DNA of 64,000 nucleotides. Source: UBA11986 sp963734955 (GTDB taxonomy: Bacteria > Bacteroidota > Ignavibacteria > UBA10030 > UBA6906). The DNA lies in contig CAVTJO010000008.1 in assembly GCA_963734955.1 (NCBI GenBank), forward strand, positions 1 through 64,000, read 5' to 3'. The notes under the pieces were generated by a model. The model did not search any database. It was not told the origin of the DNA and worked only from the letters and a program-made list of their open reading frames with translations. A program made the position numbers and the translations under genes. Every line of letters begins with the position of its first letter. Position 1 is the stretch's first letter. Of this stretch, positions 25,916 through 34,090 are shown one piece after another.

Positions 25916-26333
25916 TTAGGGCTGGTCCGGGATGCGCAAAATCTTCATGATCTGCCGGTGGTAGTAGCCCGACCAGTCGGCGTTGCCCATCATGCCGAAG
26001 CGGATCTTGACGGTAGTGATCTCGTTGGGCCGGGCGAGCAGTTCAACCTTGACCTTGGTGCCGTCCTGGGTCAACCCCTCGATCTTGGACTCCGAGGGGC
26101 CGTATTGCTCCGCGGTGATCTTTATGTTCAGCTTCTTTGCGGCTTCCATGGCGGCGTTGATAGGTTTCCTTCATGGGCCGGGGATAATCTTTTTCCATGG
26201 TGCCTTCCACCCACTTATACGTCCCCAGGGCCGCCAGGCCCCCAACCCCCATGAGTAAGGTCGCGGCACAACCCGCCGCCATCGCCATGGCCACCAGGAC
26301 CGCCGCCAGTTTGAGCCGCCGTTGCTTCTGCAT
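25916..26333 (-). CDS. DUF3568-like lipoprotein, frameshifted
   Basis: Starts MQKQRRLKLAAVLVAMAMAA with a lipobox-like AAGCA, then GLAALGTYKWVEGTMEKDYP, and a shift near 26,155 into INAAMEAAKKLNIKITAEQY and TKVKVELLARPNEITTVKIR to the stop. The pattern (lipobox, YKxxxG, then a beta-rich DUF3568 domain ending in IRFGMMGN) is found in many Desulfobacterota. Function unknown. Together about 139 residues. Confidence 0.78.
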
Positions 26334-26386
26334 AGTTTCAGACCTCCGCCTGTTTTTCCGTTTTATGCCACGAATCAAACGGCGTG

Positions 26387-27034
26387 TCAAGCAGTCGAGC
26401 CCATAACCTTGGCCCCGTAATCGCAATAAGGCAGCAAGGGGCAGTGAGGGCAGGCGGGTTTTTTGGCGGTGCAGATTTGGCGCCCATGCCAGATCAGCTG
26501 ATGGGAAAATTTCACCCAGCGCTCCCGGGGCACCAGGGGCATCAGGTCGAATTCAATCTTTACCGGGTCCTGCTGGCGCGTGAGCCCCAGGCGCTGAGAG
26601 ACCCGGCCTATGTGGGTGTCCACTACGACGCCCGGGATGCCGAAGGCGTTGCCCAGGATGACGTTGGCGGTCTTGCGGCCGATCCCCGGCAATTTTACCA
26701 AATCATCTAATGAAACCGGCACCTGCCCGCCGAACTTTGCAACCAGGGCCCGGCCGATGGCCTTGAGGCTCTTGGCCTTCTGGCGGTAGAAGCCGGTGGT
26801 GTAGATGGCCTGCTCCAGGTCCGTAAGGTCGGCCTCAGCGTAGTGGGCCGCGGTGGGGTATTTGCTGAATATGGCCGGGGTAACCTGGTTGACCCGAACA
26901 TCGGTGCACTGGGCCGAGAGCACCGTGGCGACCAGCAACTCCAGGGGGTTGGCGAAGTCCAGGGTGACGTGCGCGTCCTGGTAATGCTCGTCCAGCAGCT
27001 TCAAGATGGGGCCGATCTTCTCGCCTGGGTCCAT
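26387..27034 (-). CDS. nth: Endonuclease III
   Basis: Base-excision repair glycosylase/AP lyase for oxidised pyrimidines. 215 residues. Has LLVATVLSAQCTDVRVNQVT, the helix-hairpin-helix LPGIGRKTANVILG with the catalytic lysine, VVVDTHIGRVSQRLGL with the catalytic aspartate, and the 4Fe-4S loop CTAKKPACPHCPLLPYC. I chose ATG 27034 (MDPGEK) because GAGGAGG lies 6-7 bases upstream; the ATG at 27049 is within the MITE. A MITE abuts the gene start. Confidence 0.96.
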   Translation of the reverse strand: MDPGEKIGPILKLLDEHYQDAHVTLDFANPLELLVATVLSAQCTDVRVNQVTPAIFSKYPTAAHYAEADLTDLEQAIYTTGFYRQKAKSLKAIGRALVAKFGGQVPVSLDDLVKLPGIGRKTANVILGNAFGIPGVVVDTHIGRVSQRLGLTRQQDPVKIEFDLMPLVPRERWVKFSHQLIWHGRQICTAKKPACPHCPLLPYCDYGAKVMGSTA

Positions 27035-27047
27035 GGGGAACCTCCTC

Positions 27048-27149
27048 ATACCAGATTGCAGTCAAAGGGTGGCACAGGCTTTCCAGCCTGTGCCGGCGCA
27101 GGCTAAAGCCTGCGGCTACCCAAATAGCTCTTCGAACGCAACTCGGTAT
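27048..27149. repeat. MITE copy 4
   Basis: ATACCAGATTGCAGTCAAAG at the left and CGAACGCAACTCGGTAT at the right as terminal inverted repeat, with the core GGCACAGGCTTTCCAGCCTG and GCAGGCTAAAGCCTGCGGCT. Nearly identical to copy 2 at 17212. It fills the space between nth and the hydrolase and ends 3 bases from the hydrolase stop. Confidence 0.88.
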
Positions 27150-27152
27150 CAC

Positions 27153-28100
27153 TTAAGGTCGCGGCATCGACCCCGGGAACCCGAGATCGTTGAGGAACCG
27201 GTTGACCGCCGGGGTCCATCGGGACAACCCCCGCACGTCCGTGAAGAGATAATGCCCTTCTTCGGCAAAAGGCGGGAGCATGACGAACTCGACCTGGCCT
27301 CCGGCCTGGCGGAAGGCGGCGGACATCTTCCGGGCCAACTGGGGCGGAAAATAAGAATCATTTTTGGAGTAGACCCACAGGGTGGGCACCTGGGTGGTGC
27401 GCCCGGCCAGGGCGCAGGCCTCGATCAACTTATCAGGCGAACAGTTCAGGCGCTCCGTGGAACCGCGCCCCCCGCCGAAATTAATCACTCCCCGCACCCC
27501 CGGCAATCCCTGGCTGGCCAGGATCAGCGAGGCGAAACCGCCGCTGGAGTGGCCCGCCAGCACCAGGCGCTCTCGATCGATGCCGGGCAGGGCCGACACG
27601 TACTCCACGGTGGCCCGCAGGTCCCTGGCCGATTCCATCCCGGCTTCATAAAAATAGGAATTGGCACAGAGACCCTCGCCTTCGGCGTAATCCCCCTCGG
27701 AATGGCCATAGCCGCGGCGCATGGGAATCACCACCGCGAATCCCATGCTGACGAATTCCCAGCTCTGGGCATCATAGCGGAGACGCCCCCCCAGTCGCTG
27801 CCGCGGGTCTCGGGAGGTGCCGTGGCTCAGGATCACCAGCGGGAAAGGGCCGGGACCGGGCGGCCGGTACAGGGTCGCCTCCAGGTGGAGACGCTGAACG
27901 CCGCCGGGCCGGGACACGGTCATGGGAATGCGGATGACGGTCTCGTTCAAGGGCACTGACGGTATCCGGGGTAAGAACAGCGGTAATTTTATGGGCAGGA
28001 AAATATCCACGGCCTGGGAAACCGGCGGAACGGCTAAAACCGCCAGGGCCAGGGCGATAAACCAGAAGGTCCACCGGAATAGTTTCGGACACCGACTCAC
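27153..28100 (-). CDS. Secreted alpha/beta hydrolase
   Basis: 315 residues with an N-terminal signal segment (about 10-30). Alpha/beta-hydrolase core: LVILSHGTSRDPRQR (oxyanion region), VVIPMRRGYGHSEGDYAEGE, the nucleophile elbow LVLAGHSSGGFASL near residue 180, PTLWVYSKNDSYFPP (likely acid) and EEGHYLF (catalytic histidine). It resembles dienelactone-hydrolase or acyl-peptidase-type esterases. The substrate is unknown. Intact frame. Confidence 0.88.
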   Translation of the reverse strand: MSRCPKLFRWTFWFIALALAVLAVPPVSQAVDIFLPIKLPLFLPRIPSVPLNETVIRIPMTVSRPGGVQRLHLEATLYRPPGPGPFPLVILSHGTSRDPRQRLGGRLRYDAQSWEFVSMGFAVVIPMRRGYGHSEGDYAEGEGLCANSYFYEAGMESARDLRATVEYVSALPGIDRERLVLAGHSSGGFASLILASQGLPGVRGVINFGGGRGSTERLNCSPDKLIEACALAGRTTQVPTLWVYSKNDSYFPPQLARKMSAAFRQAGGQVEFVMLPPFAEEGHYLFTDVRGLSRWTPAVNRFLNDLGFPGSMPRP

Positions 28101-28291
28101 CGGGTTGATCCTTTAGCCTCAAAATCGGCTCATGCAGCCGCACGCCCGAAACGGTCGCCGGCTGGGCCAACCCAAGGCCCCATGTCCCCGGATCAGCCTG
28201 AGTTCTAAAGAATCTATCGGCACAAATCGAGGTTGGATAAAAAAAGGTCAGGTGCGGCCCGGTCCGGTTCGCCACCGGGACCTGCCGATCC

Positions 28292-29884
28292 TCAACGGGT
28301 GAGCTTGCTTCGTACATGCCGCATCAACTCCTGGAATTCCGGAATTTGCAATTGTGACACCATGGCGGCATAGAGGCCCATGCCGATGCCGATCACCCCG
28401 GCCAGACCCAGGGCTTTCCCCGCCAGGCCGGACCCCAACCAGGCGGCGGTGCGCGGGTAAAGCCAGGATACGGCCAGGCCCATAATCACGCTGGCCCCAG
28501 CCACTTTGCCCAGCGTCAGGATGAGACCACGCACCTTAAAACCTGACAGTTTGCGGTACAGCACCGCGGTCAGGAAGAAAAAGTTCAATATCACGCTCAA
28601 AGACGTGGACAGGGCGATGGCCCGGTGCTGCAGGGTTGTTAGAGTGAGGTGGATAATAAAAAGGTTGGCGGCCACCGTCACGAAGGAGCCCAGCACCGGT
28701 ATCCGGGTGTCATCCAGGGCATAATAAACCGGCACGATGATCTTGACTCCGGCAAAAGCTACCAGTCCCAGGGAATAGAGCGCCAGGGCCGCGGCCGTCT
28801 GCTGGGTATCCACCAGGGTAAACTGGCCGTGCTGATAAATGAGCCCAATTATGGGCTGGGCCAGAAAGATCAGGCCGCAGGCCGCCGGCAGGGTGACCAG
28901 AATAGCCAGGGACAGGGAAGATTGCAGGGCATCCCGCAGGGCGGCCAGGTCGTGATTGGCGGCGTGGCGGGAGACCACCGGCAAGGTGGCCACCATCAGG
29001 GCCACGCCGAACAGGCCCATGGGCAGATGGAACAGCCGGTAGGCGTAACTGAGCCAGGAGACGCTCCCCTGAGCGCAACTGGAGGCATAGAAGGTGTTGA
29101 TGAAGACATTGATCTGGGTGGCGGAGAGGCCCACCACCGCGGGCAGCATCAACTTGACGATCCGCAGCAGTCCCGGCTCCCTGAGATCAAGGACCCACCG
29201 GAGCCTGAACCCCACCCGCCACAACAGCGGCAACTGGAACGCCACCTGCAGAGAGCCGCCCACCAGGGTGCCCCAGGCCATGCCGACGATGGGCGCCACC
29301 CCGAACCGGGGGGCGGCCAGGCTCAGACCGACGCCGGCGACGACGGAGCCCAGGTTGAAAAAACTGGAGGCCAACGAGGGGACAAAGAACTTGCCCTTGG
29401 TGTTGAGGACTCCCATGGCCAGGGCCGCCAGGGACACCAGGATCAGGAAGGGAAACATGATCCTGGTCATCAGGGCGGTGAGTTCCAGCTTCCCCGGGAC
29501 GGTGCCGAAATCCGGGGCCATGACCCCCACAATATCCGGGGAGAACCACATGCCCACCATGACCACCAGGCTCAGGAGCAGGGTGAAGCAAAAGACCACG
29601 TTATTGGCCAGTTGCCAGGTCTTTTCTTGCCCCAGGCGCTGTTCGTAATCGGTGAAAACGGTGACGAACGCGGAGCTTAAGGCCCCTTCGGCAAACAAGT
29701 CCCGCAGCAGGTTGGGAATCCGAAAGGCGACGACGAAGGCGTCAAAGGCTAAGCCCGCCCCAAAGAGTCCGGCAAAGACTTGTTCCCGCACCAACCCCAG
29801 AATCCGGCTGGAGAGGACCGCGAGACTGACCGTCCCTGCGGCCCGGGCGATGGTTCCCGTTTGGCTGGCTGAGTCCTGGGCCAA
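28292..29884 (-). CDS. murJ: Lipid II flippase MurJ
   Basis: 530 residues, 14 predicted membrane segments. Starts MAQDSASQTGTIARAAGTVS; contains SSRILGLVREQVFAGLFGAG, AFRIPNLLRDLFAEGALSSA, VTVFTDYEQRLGQEKTW, and later SSCAQGSVSWLSYAYRLFHL and PMGLFGVALMVATLPVVSRH, all MVIN/MurJ signatures. It moves lipid-linked peptidoglycan precursor across the inner membrane. Intact. Confidence 0.97.
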   Translation of the reverse strand: MAQDSASQTGTIARAAGTVSLAVLSSRILGLVREQVFAGLFGAGLAFDAFVVAFRIPNLLRDLFAEGALSSAFVTVFTDYEQRLGQEKTWQLANNVVFCFTLLLSLVVMVGMWFSPDIVGVMAPDFGTVPGKLELTALMTRIMFPFLILVSLAALAMGVLNTKGKFFVPSLASSFFNLGSVVAGVGLSLAAPRFGVAPIVGMAWGTLVGGSLQVAFQLPLLWRVGFRLRWVLDLREPGLLRIVKLMLPAVVGLSATQINVFINTFYASSCAQGSVSWLSYAYRLFHLPMGLFGVALMVATLPVVSRHAANHDLAALRDALQSSLSLAILVTLPAACGLIFLAQPIIGLIYQHGQFTLVDTQQTAAALALYSLGLVAFAGVKIIVPVYYALDDTRIPVLGSFVTVAANLFIIHLTLTTLQHRAIALSTSLSVILNFFFLTAVLYRKLSGFKVRGLILTLGKVAGASVIMGLAVSWLYPRTAAWLGSGLAGKALGLAGVIGIGMGLYAAMVSQLQIPEFQELMRHVRSKLTR

Positions 29885-30028
29885 CGTCTACCCCGACCGG
29901 AGTGGGTGCGGCGACCGCCACCGGCGTCGCTTCCAAACCTTGGAGGCAAAAATTTTCAGGGATCTTGGTAGGTGGCGGATCACAGCGGATGTGAGTCACC
30001 CTGGAGCCGGGCCGCGGCCCCCAGGGTT

Positions 30029-30595
30029 CTAACCGGCATCGCCCGGCCTGTCTCCCGAAGCAGAAGACCGGTTCTTTTTCTTAGCGCGGCTTTTGCCGGC
30101 CATTTTGTCATTCTTGCCTGGCGGGACCGGGACTTTAGTGACCTTGGCCGTTTTGCCGGCCTTATCCTGGGGGGCTACAGCTTGCCGCTTGGGGGTAACC
30201 CGGTTCGGCCTGGGTTTGGGAAGCTTCTTTTCCGGTCCTATCTGGCTGGCGGGCGTTTCCGGATGCAGCAGGGCATAAGCCGGCTGCTCTGATGCCCCCT
30301 GGTTCGAGCTTTTGACCGGCGGGTATTTGAGCCCATCGACCCGGTCAGGCCACCCCTCGGCATACACGGTCCCGAGAAACCCGGCGAGCTTCAGCCGCTG
30401 ATCATGCTTGTCGGGGTAGAGGCAACACCAGAAAATGAGCCCCGCCCCGGCGGTAACCCCACCCGCCAGGGTAAGCCAGCTCAGCTTGCGCCACCGGCTT
30501 CGACCGCGGACATAACCGCCCTGGCGCTGAAAAATAAAGGAAAACAGGGCGTACATCCCATAAGCCCACAAAATTACAGCTAAAGTTGCAAGCAC
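30029..30595 (-). CDS. Membrane protein with basic C-terminal tail, unknown
   Basis: 188 residues. Two N-terminal membrane segments (about 3-22 and 40-62) around QRQGGYVRGRSRWRKLS, then a soluble region and a long Lys/Pro-rich, low-complexity tail (from about residue 115). No known domain recognised. It is divergent from the sigma-54 response regulator. The composition matches region 1. Confidence 0.6.
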   Translation of the reverse strand: MLATLAVILWAYGMYALFSFIFQRQGGYVRGRSRWRKLSWLTLAGGVTAGAGLIFWCCLYPDKHDQRLKLAGFLGTVYAEGWPDRVDGLKYPPVKSSNQGASEQPAYALLHPETPASQIGPEKKLPKPRPNRVTPKRQAVAPQDKAGKTAKVTKVPVPPGKNDKMAGKSRAKKKNRSSASGDRPGDAG

Positions 30596-30753
30596 CGGTT
30601 CTCCTCACGCCAAGGTTAACAAAGCATAACAATAATATTTTTTCGAAGTCAACCTTTTTCCCGCGCGCCGTATCAAGTGGCAGTTTGCACCTGTCATTTA
30701 ATTGACACAAGGGGCATTTTAGGGTATATTTTTATAACCGAGGAAGATCGCTA

Positions 30754-31905
30754 ATGAAACGGGATAACGCCTCCATCCTGGTGGTGGATGATGATCCGGC
30801 CTTGCTCCAAAGCTTGAAAGAAATCCTGGAGACAGAAGGCTACGAGGTAACGAGCGCCGCCGATGGGGAAAGTGGCTTGCGTTTCTTAAAGGAGCAAGCC
30901 TTTGACCTGGTGCTGAGCGACCTGGCCTTACCCGGCCTGGACGGCATAGAACTGCTGAAATATCTGAGGCGGGAGCAGCCGGCGTGCCCTTGCATCATCA
31001 TCACCGGCTACGGCACCATCGCCAACGCTGTGTCCGCCATGCACCAGGGGGCCTATGATTATTTCACCAAACCCGTGGATCCCACCGAGCTTCGGCTGGT
31101 GGTGGCCCGGGCCCTGGAACACCGGCGCCTGAAATGGGAAAATCTGCACCTCAAGAAACAGCTCCACCGGCGGTACGGTTTCGCCAACATGATAGGCACC
31201 AGCGACGGCATCACCCGGGTTTTCGACCTGATCCGCAAAGTGGCGGACACCGACAGCAACGTCCTGATCCTGGGCGAATCCGGCACCGGCAAGGAACTCA
31301 TCGCCCACGCCATCCATTATAACAGCGTCCGGCGGGAGGGACCGCTGATTCCGGTCAACTGCGCCGCCATTCCCGAAGAACTGCTGGAAAGCGAGCTCTT
31401 TGGGCACGAACGGGGCGCCTTCACCCACGCCGTGCGCACCCGCATCGGCCGCTTTGAACTGGCCAACGGCGGCACCATCTTTTTGGACGAAATCTCGGAG
31501 ATGAGCCCCGGCCTTCAGGTGAAAATCCTCCGGGTCCTGCAGGACCACTCCTTTGAAAGAATCGGCGGCATTAAGACCATCCGGGTGGATATCCGGGTAA
31601 TCGCCGCCACCAACCGGGACCTGGAAGAACTGGTGCGCCAGAACCGGTTCCGGGAAGATCTCTTTTACCGGCTCAATGTCATTCCCATCCGGGTGCCGCC
31701 GCTCCGGGAGCGGGTCTCCGACATTCCGCTGCTACTCCAACACTTCCTGCAGTTATTCAGCCGGACCAAGAAAAAGCCCCTCAAACGGGTCAGCCCTGCG
31801 GCCCTGGACCTCCTCCGGCAGCACCCCTGGCCCGGAAATGTCCGGGAACTGGAAAACCTCATGGAACGCCTGGTCATTCTCACCGAAGGCGAGGTCATCG
31901 AAGTC
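30754..31905 (+). CDS. Sigma-54-dependent response regulator, 3' end lost at the join
   Basis: NtrC-type. Receiver domain (about 5-120) with VVDDDPALL, the phospho-Asp in LVLSDLALPG, and IITGYG, YDYFTKPVD. AAA+ domain (about 145-380) with GESGTGKE, ELFGHERGAFTHAVRTRIGR, GGTIFLDEISEMSPG and HPWPGNVRELENLMERLVIL. The sigma-54 contact loop is GAFTHA, not GAFTGA. The protein stays recognisable up to GEVIEV at about 31,905; the Fis-type HTH is missing, and the open frame that continues to 33063 is antisense of an archaeal gene. Confidence 0.9.
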
Positions 31906-31915
31906 CCGATAGATG
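31890..31915. other. Join between bacterial and archaeal segments
   Basis: Left of here the plus strand encodes the end of an NtrC AAA+ domain; right of here the minus strand encodes an archaeal-type geranylgeranyl reductase (ARPEFRDIYRD). Neither gene is complete. Gene content changes abruptly and permanently. Confidence 0.85.
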
Positions 31916-32931
31916 TCCCGGAACTCCGGCCTGGCCAGGTAGCTGCCCAGCAGCGACAGGGCCTTGACCGGTCCGCGGAACCCTTTGGCCGCCTGGACGT
32001 AGTCCCGGTCGGTCATGCCCTCGAACCTCCTGAACGCCTTAAGATATTTGTCCTGGGCAAAGGGGGAGGAGGTCCACCATCTCTGATATTGTCCCGGGTC
32101 CCCGGCGACGATCGCTTCGGCCGCCCTCCGGCCCGACAGCATGGCCACCCGTATACCGCCGGCGGTCAGGGGATTGGCCATGGCCGCCGCGTCGCCGGTG
32201 AGCAGAACGTTGCCGAGAACGATCCGGCTCAGCCCGCCACCGGGAATGACCCGCCGGTGCGTCTCCAGGACCTCTTCGGTGACGACATCGGTCCCCCGAG
32301 GGAAGCCGATGCGGGCGAGGTCCCCGGCGGGGAACTCCCAGCGGTAACCGCCCTTGTAACGCTCTCCCTGAACGAAGGTCAGGGTGTCCGCAGCCACCCG
32401 CTTGCGGACCAGGAACTGCTCGGTCCACAGCATGACCGGGGGTTCCTCCTTGAAGAGAGCGCGCCGTACCACCGAATGGGCGCCGTCGGCGCCAATGATC
32501 GCTCCGGCCTTTATCGTCCTGCCCGAGGTCAGCCGCAGGGCCATGCCCTTCCCCGCCGGGGCGACCCCCTCCACGGCGTCCTCGATGAGCAGGCCGCCCA
32601 TCGAGCGGTAGTCGGCGATGATCCCCTGGAGGAATCGGGGCCGGTCCAGGATGTAGCCGTTCGCCCGGGATGCCAGGACGGTCCCGCCGGGCCATACCTC
32701 CCGCATTCTCGATATCTCGTGGACGACCGCGCCGGGCACGATGGGGTCCAGCTCTTTGAACAGGGCCTTCGAGACGGCCTCCCCGCACATGCGGTGGTAG
32801 CGCCGGTACTTCGTCTCGTTCAATCGATCGATCATGAGGACGTTCGCTTCCGGCCTCAGCCTCTTGAGGAAATAACCGGCCGCCGCTCCCGAGGGGCCGG
32901 CGCCCACGATGACCACGTCGTGCTCATCCAA
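31905..32931 (-). CDS. Geranylgeranyl reductase family FAD protein, C-terminus cut at the join
   Basis: Saturates geranylgeranyl chains of archaeal membrane lipids, or a related isoprenoid reduction. Starts MDEHDVVIVGAGPSGAAAGY with the FAD Rossmann motif; then MCGEAVSKALFKEL, GYILDRPRFLQGI, IIGADGAHSVVRRA, YRWEFPAGDLARIGF and the second flavin motif LLTGDAAAMANPLTAGGIR. About 340 residues remain; the normal length is near 400. It overlaps the upstream membrane-protein gene by 8 bases, so the two are co-transcribed. The open frame beyond 31905 to 31753 is not native. Confidence 0.88.
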
Positions 32932-33592
32932 GGGCCGGGGCCTCCTTGGAGACGCTCAGGGCCTCCACCAGCACATAGCCGAAGTCAAAGGCCAGGAAGG
33001 CGAAGAAGTACAGCAGTGACGGCAGGATGCCGACCAGGCAGAGGGCCAGCACCGCCACTTTGAGGAACGGCCGGTGATGGAACAGCACCGCCTTCCAGTC
33101 GCTTCCCCCGTCCACGCCCGGCAGGTCATTGGCCTTCTCGTCGACGAAGGCCGCCGCCAGGACGATCAACGCTCCCACCAGGCTGACGGTGCTGCCGCCG
33201 AGAAGGACGGCCGCGATGCCGAAGGTCAGGGCGACCACGAAGCCGATCCGGAACGGGAGGTTGTCGTACTTGCCGGCGACGAGGAGGGCGAACAGCAGGC
33301 CGAGACAGATGGTGGCCGCCCCGCCGTCGATGGCGATCAGGGCGCCCATCCACAGTCCGCCGGGGACGGCCATGATCAGGGTGGCCCGCCTCGAGTACAA
33401 GTCCTCGTCATAGGCCTGGTCGGCGTATTTTATCAGAATGCCCAGGCCGAGGAAGGAGAGCGTGATGAACAGGTTCCGGAGCAGGCCGGAGCTATCGAAG
33501 AGAAGACCGTAGAGCCAGGCGGCCATGGCCACTGACGCCGTCAGCAAAGAATAGATGAGAAGGCGTTTGCTGGTCCTTGCTCGGACGGTCAT
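32924..33592 (-). CDS. Polytopic membrane protein, possibly UbiA-like prenyltransferase
   Basis: 222 residues with about seven membrane segments. Two Asp-rich loops, IKYADQAYDEDLYSRRAT and AFVDEKANDLPGVDGGSD, recall the two metal-binding DxxxD loops of the UbiA superfamily, but the classic NDxxDxxxD signature is not clear. The 8-base overlap with a geranylgeranyl reductase gene supports a role in archaeal isoprenoid or lipid metabolism. Family assignment is a suggestion only. Confidence 0.6.
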   Translation of the reverse strand: MTVRARTSKRLLIYSLLTASVAMAAWLYGLLFDSSGLLRNLFITLSFLGLGILIKYADQAYDEDLYSRRATLIMAVPGGLWMGALIAIDGGAATICLGLLFALLVAGKYDNLPFRIGFVVALTFGIAAVLLGGSTVSLVGALIVLAAAFVDEKANDLPGVDGGSDWKAVLFHHRPFLKVAVLALCLVGILPSLLYFFAFLAFDFGYVLVEALSVSKEAPALG

Positions 33593-33632
33593 GCGCCTGG
33601 ACCAACGACGCTGACCCTTTAAACATTTCCGC

Positions 33633-33866
33633 TCAGGCTCTTCCTCCGGTCAGGGCCATCAGGGCGGCCAGGTTGTGGGTCAACCACATACTGGCCCGGC
33701 GGGCCGGTCCATGTCTGGGCTGGCCCACCCCCTTGCGTAGGCTACTGATGTCGTGCGCTCCCACCAGCATGGCAGGGGTGCCCGTCAGTTCCCTCTTGGT
33801 GTAGAGGGCGAGTTCGGAATCGTGAGCCTGAACGAATTTTGCGTTGAGTTCTGCGTTCGAAATCAT
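33633..33866 (-). CDS. Small hypothetical protein, weak
   Basis: 77-residue frame, MISNAELNAKFVQAHDSELA and TGTPAMLVGAHDISSLRKG. No family recognised. The surrounding stretch 33,593-34,090 has no better gene. It could be real or chance. Confidence 0.25.
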   Translation of the reverse strand: MISNAELNAKFVQAHDSELALYTKRELTGTPAMLVGAHDISSLRKGVGQPRHGPARRASMWLTHNLAALMALTGGRA

Positions 33867-34090
33867 GTGTCTCGAACGAGAGCAGACAGAAGGATGGACA
33901 TAGCTATTGTACCGCCCTACGGCGGTATACTGAGAGATTGACTAGCAGGCTACTTATTAGCACGGTAGCATCTTTGGATACATCAGTTCCTCCCCAGCGA
34001 CGATGCCACGTTCATTGATGGAAGGAGGTCGACACTGACACGGTACCGAAAAGAAAGATGAGCAAAGGGTTTGGAAGGAGTTAGGGCGGC

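Noticed and set aside
30754..33063. A 769-residue plus-strand protein joining a sigma-54 regulator to an Arg/Gly/Pro-rich tail
   Set aside because: The second half is the antisense of a geranylgeranyl reductase and membrane protein from another organism. It exists only because of the join.
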